Part shown: positions 36,787-46,720 of the stretch, piece by piece
How the letters are laid out: each line of letters opens with the position of its first letter
Position numbering within the stretch: the first letter of the stretch is position 1
Assembly (NCBI RefSeq): GCF_001650905.1
Contig: NZ_LXYG01000012.1
Span: forward strand, 124,001 to 188,000
Direction of reading: 5' to 3'
DNA from: Balneola sp. EhC07
GTDB taxonomy: Bacteria; Bacteroidota; Rhodothermia; Balneolales; Balneolaceae
Length of the DNA: 64,000 bases
Notes under the pieces: generated by a model
Told to the model about the DNA's origin: nothing
The model's input: only the letters and a program-made list of their open reading frames with translations
Databases searched by the model: none
Position numbers and translations under genes: made by a program

Positions 36787-38085
36787 ATGGAAAACACCAA
36801 CAGCAAAGCATTATTCGAACGAGCACAGAAAGTAATTCCTGGTGGAGTGAATTCTCCCGTTCGGGCATTTAATAGTGTAGGCGGATCTCCGGTTTTTATA
36901 AAGCGCGCAGAAGGTGCTTATCTTTTTGATGAGGACGGAAACAAATACATAGATTTTATCGGTTCGTGGGGACCAATGCTCCTCGGTCATGCTGATCCTG
37001 ATATTGTAGATGCTGTTCGTGAAACTGCCTTGGGATCAACTTCTTTTGGTGCCCCAACTAAGTTGGAAGTTGAAATGGCAGAACTGATCACAAGTTCCGT
37101 TCAGGGAATTGATAAGATCAGAATGGTAAATTCCGGAACGGAAGCCACTATGAGCGCCATCCGCGTTGCCAGAGGGTTTACGGATAAGAATAAGATCATC
37201 AAATTTAAGGGTTGCTATCACGGTCACGGAGATTCTTTTCTGATCGAAGCAGGAAGCGGCGCTTTAACTATGGGACAACCAAGTAGTCCGGGCGTAACTG
37301 AAGGAACGGCAAAAGATACATTGAATGCTGACTACAACGATATCAACTCCGTAAAAGAATTAGTTGAAGCAAATAGTGATGATATCGCAGCGATCATTTT
37401 AGAGCCTGTTGCCGGAAATATGGGATGTATTCCTCCGGTGAATGGATTTCTACAAGACTTAAGAGCATTAAGTGACGAACATAACATAGTGCTGATCTTC
37501 GATGAAGTGATGACCGGATTTCGTGTTGATTTCGAAGGAGCTCAAAAAGTGTATGGAGTGACTGCCGATCTTGTTACTTATGGAAAGATCATCGGTGCAG
37601 GGCTTCCTGTTGGTGCTTATGGTGGAAAGAAGGAGATCATGGAATACGTTGCTCCAACCGGACCGGTTTATCAGGCGGGAACGCTTTCAGGAAATCCATT
37701 AGCGATGGCTGCAGGTTTGACCATGTTGAATAAGCTGAAGAATAATCCTGATGTATATGAAGATCTGGAAAGAAAATCGGCCCGAATTGCAGAAGGGATG
37801 ACCAAAACCCTGGAAGCTCACGGAATTACATTTTCAGCAAACAGAGTGGGTTCCATGATCGGTTTATTCTACTGCGAAGGACCTGTGACTTCATTTGCTG
37901 ATGCTAACAGAACAGACAAAGAATTATTCAGCAAGATATTTCATGGTATGCTGAAAAGAGGTGTGTATCTACCTCCATCACCGTTCGAAGCTTTCTTCTT
38001 ATCCAATGCACTTAGCGATGATGATATAGAACTTACTTTGAATGCTTTTGAGGAAACTATAGAAGAGATTTCAATTAAGAATTAG
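36787..38085 (+). CDS. hemL: Glutamate-1-semialdehyde 2,1-aminomutase
   Basis: This PLP enzyme converts glutamate-1-semialdehyde to 5-aminolevulinate. The lysine that binds PLP is K267 in [33 protein letters not shown] and the [10 protein letters not shown] segment are also present. The protein has 432 residues, as usual. It is the last gene of the cluster. Its final codons fall in a short direct repeat (TCAATTAAGAAT at 38071-38082 and again at 38086-38097). Confidence 0.97.
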   Translation: MENTNSKALFERAQKVIPGGVNSPVRAFNSVGGSPVFIKRAEGAYLFDEDGNKYIDFIGSWGPMLLGHADPDIVDAVRETALGSTSFGAPTKLEVEMAELITSSVQGIDKIRMVNSGTEATMSAIRVARGFTDKNKIIKFKGCYHGHGDSFLIEAGSGALTMGQPSSPGVTEGTAKDTLNADYNDINSVKELVEANSDDIAAIILEPVAGNMGCIPPVNGFLQDLRALSDEHNIVLIFDEVMTGFRVDFEGAQKVYGVTADLVTYGKIIGAGLPVGAYGGKKEIMEYVAPTGPVYQAGTLSGNPLAMAAGLTMLNKLKNNPDVYEDLERKSARIAEGMTKTLEAHGITFSANRVGSMIGLFYCEGPVTSFADANRTDKELFSKIFHGMLKRGVYLPPSPFEAFFLSNALSDDDIELTLNAFEETIEEISIKN

Positions 38086-38086
38086 T

Positions 38087-38122
38087 CAATTAAGAATGTG
38101 ACAATTGTGGCATTCTTAATTG
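38087..38122. repeat. Hairpin after hemL
   Basis: The 12-base arms CAATTAAGAATG and CATTCTTAATTG pair perfectly around a 12-base loop. No T-run follows on either strand, so it is a weak terminator candidate at best and may be a dispersed AT-rich repeat. Confidence 0.5.
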
Positions 38123-38344
38123 GTAACCGATTAAATCCTCCTGGTCCCGGACGCTCTGTGTCGGAATCAACTATGTTGTGAGTAAAATAATGAGTAGAGT
38201 TAATGCTTCTCAAATGGTTTCCGGCTTTGAAAATACTTATTCTCAAATAATTCTTTAGCTAAGACGAACTTACAAATGAACTAAAAATTCTTAAAAAAGC
38301 TTGTCAAGAAAAAGAAAGACAGACAAATTTAGATTTTGTAGAAA

Positions 38345-39244
38345 ATGAATATCCTGATTACCGGTGGAACCGGGTTTATTGGTAAAGAGCTTAGAGAGAC
38401 GCTTTTAAAAGCCGGGAATAATCTTGTGATCATTACAAGAAACCCAAAAAAGTATGAAGATGAATCAGCTTCTAATCAACGGTTTGTTAGTTGGGATGAT
38501 GATCTGGTTTCAGAAATGGAAAATGCTGATGCAGTTATTAATCTTGCGGGCGAAAATCTTTTTGGTCAACGTTGGAATGAGCAAGTAAAAGAAAGTATCT
38601 ATAACAGCCGGATTGACTCTACACGATCTTTGGTAGAATCAATGAGGTCAGCAGAGAAAAAACCGTCAGTTTTTATTTCAGCATCAGCATCGGGAATTTA
38701 CGGAGATCAGGGTGACACGGTATTGTCAGAAGAGTTTGAAGCTGCGAATGATTTTCTCGCAAGTGTTTGTAAAGATTGGGAAGAAGAATCACAAAAAGCC
38801 GGAGAAATCGGAGTTCGTGTTGTAAATCCAAGAATAGGAATTGTTCTTGAAGAAGGAGGTGGAGCATTAGAGAAAATGATCCCACCGTTTAAATTCTTTG
38901 TTGGTGGTCCAATAGGAGATGGAAAACAATATATGAGTTGGATCCATCGATCTGATCTTGTAAAGGCCTTGGTATTCCCGATTGAAAATGAAAAACTGGA
39001 AGGGGCATATAATGTTTGTTCACCAAATCCCGCAACAATGAATGAAGTTGCCGAAACATTAGGAGATGTAATGAACAGACCATCATTTTTCAGAGTGCCC
39101 AAATTTGCCCTTGATATAGTTTTGGGAGAGGCTGCTCAGCCAATTACAGGAAGTATCAGAATGCAACCCAAAAAACTACAGGTTACAGGTTTTGAATTTC
39201 GATTCGAAGAATTGGAAGAAGCGCTTGCAGATATTATTTACTAG
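38345..39244 (+). CDS. TIGR01777-family epimerase-like protein
   Basis: This 299-residue SDR-type protein begins with a Rossmann motif (ITGGTGFIG, about 5-13) and contains SASASGIYGDQG and MSWIHRSDL, with a C-terminal DUF1731-like end (GSIRMQPKKLQVTGFEF). The family includes E. coli YfcH and plant division-related proteins. The reaction is unknown. It stands alone, 259 bases after hemL; that gap holds the post-hemL hairpin and otherwise nothing recognisable. Confidence 0.88.
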   Translation: MNILITGGTGFIGKELRETLLKAGNNLVIITRNPKKYEDESASNQRFVSWDDDLVSEMENADAVINLAGENLFGQRWNEQVKESIYNSRIDSTRSLVESMRSAEKKPSVFISASASGIYGDQGDTVLSEEFEAANDFLASVCKDWEEESQKAGEIGVRVVNPRIGIVLEEGGGALEKMIPPFKFFVGGPIGDGKQYMSWIHRSDLVKALVFPIENEKLEGAYNVCSPNPATMNEVAETLGDVMNRPSFFRVPKFALDIVLGEAAQPITGSIRMQPKKLQVTGFEFRFEELEEALADIIY

Positions 39245-39271
39245 AAGGAAAGAATCTTTCATTCTTAATCG

Positions 39272-41908
39272 CTAATTAGTCCTCAAAATGGTCCAACACC
39301 GCAAACCTTCTCTTGTCTGTGCAATTAGTTCTTTTTGACCATCTCCATTCAGGTCAGTAATTATAGGATATTTCATCCCGGAAGTAGGTAAATCGTAAAA
39401 ACGATCACCTGTAAGTACATCCCAGGCAAAAAGGCGTCCAAATTCCGCCAGTGCCAACATGTTTTCATTCTTATCATTATCAATATCAATCAACATTGGC
39501 TGAAAAGTATTCGAAGCGGGTTGTCCAAGATTCTCAGTTAATCTCAGCTCTCCAAGAAGATTAAAACCAAAAACAGAACCATTTCTACTTTGTGCAAGAA
39601 GTAAGTCTTCTCTGAAAAAATCAGTACTGTCTCTTAAGAGTACGTTTTCCGAGGCTCCAACAGAAAGTAATTCATTGTTGGTTACATAAAGAGATTTTAC
39701 AGAAATGGAATCCATCCGCACAAAAGTTCCTAGAGAATCACTGAAGCTTGGATTTTTCCCTATAGAATAAAAGTTTCCATCGGATCCGGCTCCGTAAACA
39801 GAACTTTCATAGATCATTGGGGATCCATTAAAACCGGCATTAACAAATTGAGGATATCCGGGTCTTACAGCCCCATTGCGCAACCAGCTGTGTAGAATAT
39901 TTTGAGAGAAAGCCCAAACAGACCATGTTCCATCCACTTGTGCAAAAACAGGTTTTGATGTTACAGCTGTGTTTACAGATTTAGGCCAACCGGACACATT
40001 TTCGCCTCTTCCGTCAATGACATGAATCAATCGGTCTTCAGTTGCAGCAATTACTTCAGGAATGCCATTTCTTCGAACATCGGTTACTACGATTGGAGCA
40101 GTTATTTGCTGATTTAATTCTATCGGAAATTTCGGAAGGAGCGTACCACTCTGATTCCATGCGAATATCTTAGTTCCGGCTCCAAGCATAATAACAGGCT
40201 GGTTGTTTCCGTACCAGTCGTATAAGACAGGGCTCCCGACCGGAATACTGCCATTGGTGGAGGTTTGGAGTACAATAGTGCCATCACCTGCAACAGCAAC
40301 AACATTTCCATTTTCTGTTGCATAGATTATTTCATCACCGGAGCTCCCAACTATATCTCCGAGAATTGGCGCCCCTGTTAGATCACTATTAGAAAGTGAT
40401 GTTACCCAAAGCTCTTGATAAGGCTGTGTAGAACCTTCTTTATTTTTAGTACCTAAAGAAAAATCTACTGAAGATTGATTCAATCTCTCCATAGTAACAT
40501 ATGCCAGATCAAATTGATTGAGTAAACCTGTGGCAGCATTTTCTGGAAGTAAAAAAGGTTCTATAAAGCGTTGAAACTCTGAAGATTCCACCCATACAAA
40601 TCCACTAATTTCGGACGGGAGATCTTTTCGAATAGCAGAATAATCATCGTTGTAATAAATAACTCTGCGTCGAGCCCGATCAGATTCTACACTTTCTGAA
40701 AGACCTCTTCGGTTTGAAATCACTGCTACATCTCTTGAGAATGAAATATAGAAATCAATAAAAGGACTAAGTTCAGAACCTATCAATTCAGACAGCACAG
40801 TGCTGCTTACAAAATAGGAATCACCGATTTTGGAGATCAATTCTTGCTGACGGAGTTCTTCCAACTTCTGCTGAAAAACTCTAACATTCTTTAATTTGCG
40901 CATGAAAAGAAACTCTCCATTAGAAACAAGTCCGGATTCTGAGAAAGTTTCTACGGCAAAAGGGTCGTCGATAGTCGAAGCCAACTCTGAATAAAACGAG
41001 TTGGAATTCAAAAGAAACTTATCAAGATCTGTAAGTCGAGTGTCGGGTTTTCTGGGTATAACTTTTGGGGGGAGACGAAATAATGCAAAAGATGCGGCAT
41101 TTCCTGCAATAAAACGGTCCAGTTCGATCGGTGCATTTTTTGAAGAAAGTGCGCCTATGAGAGCAGAACGGGATGTGTCTGACAACATGATTTTCCCGGA
41201 AAGGTTTATCCGGGAATTAAGTGAATCTCCCGAATTACTAAACACCAATGAAGCAGAATTTGAACCGGAAAACGATCGATGGACAGATGGGCGATAACCC
41301 ACATTTACGAATTGTTCTACCCAGGAATCGAGTTTTGGCGTATTCATTATAAGCTGTCCCGGATAAGCATCGTTTGGAATACTCATAGAAGGAGATGCTC
41401 CAAGATATGATCTTATTGAAGACTCAACAGCCAAACTCGAGGATGAAAAAACTATCCAATTATGAATCTGAGAAGCATAGAAAACAGGACTGTTGTCCGT
41501 TTCTATTTTATGGATCGTATTCCCTTTGATGGTATAATAATTTTGAGAAAGTGGTTTGTAGAACTTCTTTACCCAATCATCAATAGGTTCTTGAGAATTA
41601 ATGATCCAGATAAGTTCTGACTCTGTAGATTTAGAAGGAAACATAGCAACCCCTTTAAGTGAAATCTTAGAAAGGATCTCCGGATCAAAATTAGAAATTT
41701 GTTGAGCGGAACTTGCAGTCATATCATCAATAATAGATGCGTACCTTGTTTCAGCAATAGATGAAATTGTTACACCTTCTTTGGGAATAATTAAGAAGCT
41801 CGCTTCAGAAGGAACCAAAGCTGTCCAGGGTTTTTCACTCATGGATGAACATGACCAAAAGAACGAAAAGAAAAAGGTTGTAATTAGTAGCGAAAGTACT
41901 CGTTGCAT
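39272..41908 (-). CDS. Large lipoprotein with N-terminal DUF3352-like and C-terminal propeller regions
   Basis: This 878-residue lipoprotein (FWSC, Cys20) has two parts. The first 500 residues show alternating alpha/beta pattern and segments like those of large DUF3352-type exported proteins; that label is tentative. From about 505 to the end there are repeated blades of PQQ or FG-GAP type (GDIVGSSGDEIIYATENG, TDVRRNGIPEVIAATEDR, IDIDNDKNENMLALAEFG, ITDLNGDGQKELIAQTREG). It is likely exposed to the periplasm or surface and protein- or ligand-binding. It diverges from the BatA-like gene with 110 bases between the starts. Confidence 0.65.
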   Translation of the reverse strand: MQRVLSLLITTFFFSFFWSCSSMSEKPWTALVPSEASFLIIPKEGVTISSIAETRYASIIDDMTASSAQQISNFDPEILSKISLKGVAMFPSKSTESELIWIINSQEPIDDWVKKFYKPLSQNYYTIKGNTIHKIETDNSPVFYASQIHNWIVFSSSSLAVESSIRSYLGASPSMSIPNDAYPGQLIMNTPKLDSWVEQFVNVGYRPSVHRSFSGSNSASLVFSNSGDSLNSRINLSGKIMLSDTSRSALIGALSSKNAPIELDRFIAGNAASFALFRLPPKVIPRKPDTRLTDLDKFLLNSNSFYSELASTIDDPFAVETFSESGLVSNGEFLFMRKLKNVRVFQQKLEELRQQELISKIGDSYFVSSTVLSELIGSELSPFIDFYISFSRDVAVISNRRGLSESVESDRARRRVIYYNDDYSAIRKDLPSEISGFVWVESSEFQRFIEPFLLPENAATGLLNQFDLAYVTMERLNQSSVDFSLGTKNKEGSTQPYQELWVTSLSNSDLTGAPILGDIVGSSGDEIIYATENGNVVAVAGDGTIVLQTSTNGSIPVGSPVLYDWYGNNQPVIMLGAGTKIFAWNQSGTLLPKFPIELNQQITAPIVVTDVRRNGIPEVIAATEDRLIHVIDGRGENVSGWPKSVNTAVTSKPVFAQVDGTWSVWAFSQNILHSWLRNGAVRPGYPQFVNAGFNGSPMIYESSVYGAGSDGNFYSIGKNPSFSDSLGTFVRMDSISVKSLYVTNNELLSVGASENVLLRDSTDFFREDLLLAQSRNGSVFGFNLLGELRLTENLGQPASNTFQPMLIDIDNDKNENMLALAEFGRLFAWDVLTGDRFYDLPTSGMKYPIITDLNGDGQKELIAQTREGLRCWTILRTN

Positions 41909-42018
41909 AAATGGATTTAAACCATCTTTTTTTGAATATTGATATTATACTGGCTAAGTCTCTTTAACACAAAAAGTTCCTGCCCGATCACAATAAAAGT
42001 AACATTTTTTTAAGCTAA

Positions 42019-44121
42019 ATGAGTTTTCTAAATCCCATTTTTTTATTTGCCTTAGTAGCTGTGGGTCTTCCGCTGGTTATTCATTTGCTGAATTTGAGAA
42101 AACCCAAAAAAGTTCAGTTCTCAACTTTAGCCTTTTTTAAAGAGTTACAAAAGACAACGATCAGGAAAATAAAGATTAAACGATTGCTGCTTTTGATGCT
42201 CAGGTTTCTAGCCATAGTATGTCTGGCAATGGTATTAGCGAGGCCTTTTCTTCCTCCTTCATTGAGTACAGGCGCTGTAAATAATCAGCCAACTTTATAC
42301 GCAATTTTGCTCGATAACAGTATCAGTATGAACAGAATAGGTTCAAAAGGACCTCTAACTGATCAAGCAAACGACTTGATCCAAAAAATATTAGATGTTT
42401 CCGGCGAAAAAGACAGATTTATCATCCAAACCACAAATGGTGAGCCGCTGAATCTTTCTATTTCAAGTGCAGGTCAGGTGGAGAGGAGAATTAAAGATAT
42501 AGAAGTAACAAAAACAGGATCCTTTATATCAGAAAGGTTAAATGGTCTGTTATCTGCTTTAGACACAGCCCCCTATCAAAATAAAAAGCTTTATATAATC
42601 GATGACAGAAATCCTGAACTGAAAGAAGTATTAGAAGAAAGAGCTGATGATTTAAGTACTGATCTTGCTTTAACAATTTTGAATGTTGAAGATGTTAAAG
42701 TGCAAAACACATTTGTTTCAGAAATAACTACTTCATCATCGATGGTAGGAAAAGGAATTCCGTTTAATGTAGAAGTATTGGTTCAAAATGAAGGCGAAGT
42801 TATCGCAACAAATCAATTTTTAACATTAACAGTCGGAGAAGAAACAATTGGGCAATATTCTCTTCAAATAGACCCGGGGGTTTCTCAAAGTTTTTCGTTT
42901 GAGATAAATCCGGATTCGGAAGGTTCCATTACCGGTTCTGCAATAATTGAAGGCGATGATTTTACCCAAGATAACGAATACTTTTTTTCTGTTCAGATTC
43001 CAAGCAAACGAGATGTGCTCTGGATCACCTCAGAATCCGAAAATCCAAATGAAGTTTCTTACACGTCCGTGATTCTGGATGCTCAGCTTGAAGGAAACAA
43101 TCAAATTAACTACTCCAAAACCACATTAAATAGTCTTTCCAACTATTCTATAGAAGAATTCGATGCTCTGATCCTTGAACAGATAGATGAGATCCCGGAG
43201 TTTCTGTTTTCCGATATTCAGCAGTTTGTACAAAATGGAAAGGGAGTTGTATTTTTTCCTTCCGAAACTGCGAACATCCAAAATTACAATGATTTTTTAG
43301 CTCTTTTCAATGCGGGAGATTTTGCAGGTATCCTGGGTGATTACACATCCTTTAATTCGATAGCAAAAGGGTCAGTGCTGTTAGAAGATCACCCTGTTTT
43401 TGAGGGGCTTTTCCAAAGAGATTCTGATGAAGAATTGAATTTTACTGTTCCCGATATCTATTATTATTTGAAATTAAGAACCAATAATTCAGGATTGGGA
43501 TTAAACATAATTGAAATGAATAACGGAGATCCTTTATTAAGAGAAAAGAAATTCGGAGAAGGACGGGTTCTGTTGTTTACTATCGGGAATGATCCCGGCT
43601 GGTCTAATTTTCCGGTAAAAGCCATTTATGCGCCAACCTATTATCGTACAATTTTATATGCCGGCTCATTAGAAGAAGGAGGATTGACTTATAAGTATTT
43701 AGGAAAACCATTTGAGTGGAGCGGGGATGCCGATGCTCAGCAAACAGAGTTAATTTATAATGATGAAACCATACAGGTAAATCCCCGCAATATTGGAGGA
43801 GCTATTTCACTGTCATATACCGGATATGAATGGGAGCCCGGTTTGGTTACTATTACTGATGGAGAAAAGATGTATAAAACAGCTGTTAATTTATCAAAAA
43901 GCGAATCGAGCTTTAATTCGGAGAGAGCGTTGAGTCCTGAGGTTTCTGATAGGATCAATATTGTTGATGCGGGTGCGTTAACATCAACAGAGATAACAAG
44001 TGAAATTAAAACCAGTGGTTTTGGAAAGGAGATTTGGCATTGGTTTATGCTGGCAGGATTCTTGCTCTTAGTTACGGAGTCTCTGGTATCCATTTTTTAT
44101 AAAGCAGAAACAGTTACATAA
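42019..44121 (+). CDS. BatA-like membrane protein with von Willebrand A-type domain
   Basis: This 700-residue inner-membrane protein starts with the BatA-type N-terminal double-transmembrane region (LNPIFLFALVAVGLPLVIHL, then a second helix at about 56-75). A von Willebrand A-type domain follows, with MIDAS residues D99, S101 and S103 in LLDNSISMN. A long extracytoplasmic region with an Ig-like stretch (about 230-330) leads to a final membrane helix at about 670-692. Family members are usually found with MoxR ATPases and other Bat proteins, but none is adjacent. The function is unknown. Confidence 0.8.
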   Translation: MSFLNPIFLFALVAVGLPLVIHLLNLRKPKKVQFSTLAFFKELQKTTIRKIKIKRLLLLMLRFLAIVCLAMVLARPFLPPSLSTGAVNNQPTLYAILLDNSISMNRIGSKGPLTDQANDLIQKILDVSGEKDRFIIQTTNGEPLNLSISSAGQVERRIKDIEVTKTGSFISERLNGLLSALDTAPYQNKKLYIIDDRNPELKEVLEERADDLSTDLALTILNVEDVKVQNTFVSEITTSSSMVGKGIPFNVEVLVQNEGEVIATNQFLTLTVGEETIGQYSLQIDPGVSQSFSFEINPDSEGSITGSAIIEGDDFTQDNEYFFSVQIPSKRDVLWITSESENPNEVSYTSVILDAQLEGNNQINYSKTTLNSLSNYSIEEFDALILEQIDEIPEFLFSDIQQFVQNGKGVVFFPSETANIQNYNDFLALFNAGDFAGILGDYTSFNSIAKGSVLLEDHPVFEGLFQRDSDEELNFTVPDIYYYLKLRTNNSGLGLNIIEMNNGDPLLREKKFGEGRVLLFTIGNDPGWSNFPVKAIYAPTYYRTILYAGSLEEGGLTYKYLGKPFEWSGDADAQQTELIYNDETIQVNPRNIGGAISLSYTGYEWEPGLVTITDGEKMYKTAVNLSKSESSFNSERALSPEVSDRINIVDAGALTSTEITSEIKTSGFGKEIWHWFMLAGFLLLVTESLVSIFYKAETVT

Positions 44122-44706
44122 TTGAAAGAAATACTGTCCATATTTTTCCAGGGTGTAATTGTATTATTTACAATTTCATCAACTTTATTAGCCGGTTATT
44201 CTGTAATGAATAAATTCAGGTTAAGAAAGGTGAGGATGAGTTGGAGAGCAGGAAAATTCGCCGGATATCCACTTTTTGCTACGGTTTTTTTAGTATTAAT
44301 TGGTTCTTTGGGAATTGTTGCTCTTTTGGTAAATGATGTGAGCAGGTTTCCTACTTTTGTTTGTTATGTTTGGATCGGTTGTATGTGGTTTATCGCCAGT
44401 TATCTGGCGTCTAAACATTATATAACTGATTATGGTATTGTGAAGAATATCAATGAACCATCTCAAACGATCCCCTGGTTTCAGATTCTGGATCAGGTAG
44501 AGAAAGAACAAAAAGAAGGAGTTGAGTATTCTTTTTCATATTCCGAATTGGACAAGAGTCTCACTGAAGGTTTTAAGCAGTTGAAGATCTACGTTCCCAA
44601 TAGTAAAAGAAAGAGATTCGAAAAAATCGTATCTTTAAAGTTGAAAAATCGGTTTGAAGGACAAGAATTACCCGATATTGATTTAAAAAATTTACAAAAC
44701 GAATAA
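44122..44706 (+). CDS. Membrane protein of unknown function, TTG start
   Basis: This 194-residue protein has three hydrophobic helices (about 5-27, 48-68 and 77-95) and a charged C-terminal soluble part of about 90 residues. It was not recognised. The start must be TTG at 44122 if the first helix is kept, because the codon just before is the TAA of the BatA-like gene in the same frame. The first ATG in frame is at 44206 and would delete the first helix. It is probably translated by coupling with the upstream gene. Confidence 0.65.
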   Translation: MKEILSIFFQGVIVLFTISSTLLAGYSVMNKFRLRKVRMSWRAGKFAGYPLFATVFLVLIGSLGIVALLVNDVSRFPTFVCYVWIGCMWFIASYLASKHYITDYGIVKNINEPSQTIPWFQILDQVEKEQKEGVEYSFSYSELDKSLTEGFKQLKIYVPNSKRKRFEKIVSLKLKNRFEGQELPDIDLKNLQNE

Positions 44707-44729
44707 AATAAAAGAGAAGAGATAGATTA

Positions 44730-46019
44730 TTGTTAGACGACATTAAAAATTCTGACATAGAAAAAGAACGAGTGATGCTGGTTGGGCTGTACGGTCCGGA
44801 TACCACAAAATTTCAGGCAGAAGAATACTTAGAAGAATTAGCATTGTTGGCAGATACTGCCGGTGGAATTACTGTCGAAAAGGTGCTTCAAAATAAGACC
44901 AATCCGGATATAACTACATTTGTTGGGAAAGGAAAGCTTCAGGAGTTGAAGAGACTTAAAAGTGAACTGAATATCGACACTATTATATTCGATGACGATC
45001 TTTCACCTACTCAAGTCCGAAATATAGAAGCGGGAACAGATGCCAAGATATTAGACAGAAGCGCTTTGATCTTGGATATTTTTGCCGGAAGAGCTAAAAC
45101 AGCGGCTGCTAAAACTCAGGTAGAATTAGCTCAGCTTCAATATCTGCTTCCACGATTGACAAGATACTGGACTCACTTATCCCGCCAAAAAGGTGGAATT
45201 GGTACAAAGGGTCCGGGTGAAACTCAGATCGAGACTGACAGAAGAATAATTGGCCAACGCATAGCTACGCTTAAAGACAAGCTTACAAAGCTGGACAAGC
45301 AAAGAACTACCCAGCGAAAAGGCAGAGAGGGTATGCACCGTGTTTCTTTGGTTGGATATACCAATGCGGGTAAATCTACTTTGATGAACGCGCTTACGGA
45401 AACAAATGTGTTAGCAGAAGACAGGTTGTTTGCTACATTAGATTCAACAGTAAGGCGTCATGAACTTGAAAACCATACCATTTTATTATCTGATACGGTT
45501 GGATTCATCCGAAAGCTTCCGCATAATCTGGTAGAAAGTTTTAAATCAACGCTGGATGAAGTAAGGGAAGCAGATGTATTGCTTCATGTGATTGACGGTT
45601 CTTCCAAAATGGCTCATGAATACAAAGAAGTTGTTGATACCACTTTAGAAGAACTTAATGCAACCAATACCAGAACGATCTTAGTTCTCAACAAAGTAGA
45701 TATGATGGATGCAGATCAGATCAGAGAAATGAGATCAGATTATCCGGATGCAATTTTTGTATCTGCAGAGCAAAGTATTGGACTTGATGAACTGGAAGAA
45801 AAAATTGAGCAGATGATCGAAAGTGAATATGAAGATCATACTCTGCAAATTCCGATGAGTAAATACAAAGCAGTTGCCTTTATTCATGAGAACGCAAATG
45901 TAGATAAAGAAGTTTATGAAGGTAGTGATGTTGAGCTTACATTCAGTATGGCTGAAAAAGATTTTGAGCAACTTTCACACTTGTTGAATACTATTGGTAC
46001 AAATGGAGAAGTTATATAG
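44730..46019 (+). CDS. hflX: Ribosome-associated GTPase HflX
   Basis: This 429-residue GTPase rescues or splits stalled 70S ribosomes. The N-terminal HflX domain carries TFVGKGKLQEL, and the linker has GGIGTKGPGETQIETDRR. The G domain has the G1 motif GYTNAGKS (209-216), a DTVGFIRKLP G3 region and NKVD as G4. The start is TTG at 44730, preceded by a purine-rich stretch at about 44710-44721; the first ATG in frame is 15 codons later. It is followed 3 bases later by a CBS-domain gene. Confidence 0.92.
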   Translation: MLDDIKNSDIEKERVMLVGLYGPDTTKFQAEEYLEELALLADTAGGITVEKVLQNKTNPDITTFVGKGKLQELKRLKSELNIDTIIFDDDLSPTQVRNIEAGTDAKILDRSALILDIFAGRAKTAAAKTQVELAQLQYLLPRLTRYWTHLSRQKGGIGTKGPGETQIETDRRIIGQRIATLKDKLTKLDKQRTTQRKGREGMHRVSLVGYTNAGKSTLMNALTETNVLAEDRLFATLDSTVRRHELENHTILLSDTVGFIRKLPHNLVESFKSTLDEVREADVLLHVIDGSSKMAHEYKEVVDTTLEELNATNTRTILVLNKVDMMDADQIREMRSDYPDAIFVSAEQSIGLDELEEKIEQMIESEYEDHTLQIPMSKYKAVAFIHENANVDKEVYEGSDVELTFSMAEKDFEQLSHLLNTIGTNGEVI

Positions 46020-46022
46020 ACT

Positions 46023-46688
46023 ATGTTAGTTAACGAGATTTTAAATACTGAAATAGCACCACTGAAAGAATCAGATCCGGTTTCTTTGGCATTGGCAAAA
46101 CTTGATCTGCTCCATATCAATAAGTTTGTAGTTGTGGATACAGATCATAAGATCAAAGGTATGATCAGTATTGAGACACTGGCGGAGGTTGTTGATGAAA
46201 ATACTATTCTCACAGATCTGCCTTTGGAAGAGATCATTTCGGTGCCTATTACACAACATCTTTTTGAAACAACCCGCCAAATGTTTGCTAATGAGTTGTA
46301 CGTTCTTCCGGTTACCGACAACGAAAACAATTTTCTGGGACTGGTTCGCAAAAGAGAAGTACTGAACGGTTTGGGAGATATCTTTAATCTGTCGTCATAC
46401 GGTTCCGTTATTACTATAGAACTCGCTCAAATTGATTACACTTTATCAGAAATAGTTCGGATCATAGAGACTGAAAACGCAAAGATTCTGGGAATAGCAG
46501 TTCAACAACCTAATGATGTGCTCGACTCAATAAGAGTATCCATCAAGTTAAACTTGGAAGATTCTTCTGTTGTAAGTGCTGCTCTTCGGCGGTTTGATTA
46601 TGTAATTGTTTCAGAAGAAAGCAGTGAAAATATGGAAAATAATTTTTCTGACCGTGCGGACGAACTTATTCGCTATCTTGACATATAA
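46023..46688 (+). CDS. CBS-domain protein with ACT-like C-terminus
   Basis: This 221-residue cytoplasmic protein has two CBS motifs (about 1-60 and 65-125) that could bind an adenine nucleotide, followed by a C-terminal region resembling an ACT-type fold (about 135-200). There is no catalytic domain, so it is probably a nucleotide-sensing partner. It follows hflX by 3 bases and precedes the TPR gene by 32, which suggests one transcript. Confidence 0.82.
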   Translation: MLVNEILNTEIAPLKESDPVSLALAKLDLLHINKFVVVDTDHKIKGMISIETLAEVVDENTILTDLPLEEIISVPITQHLFETTRQMFANELYVLPVTDNENNFLGLVRKREVLNGLGDIFNLSSYGSVITIELAQIDYTLSEIVRIIETENAKILGIAVQQPNDVLDSIRVSIKLNLEDSSVVSAALRRFDYVIVSEESSENMENNFSDRADELIRYLDI

Positions 46689-46720
46689 AAGATAAACTCA
46701 AAACAATATTCCAGCGATAA

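Noticed and set aside
38707-39102. Open frame of 131 codons antisense to the TIGR01777 gene
   Set aside because: It is a shadow of a conserved coding frame.
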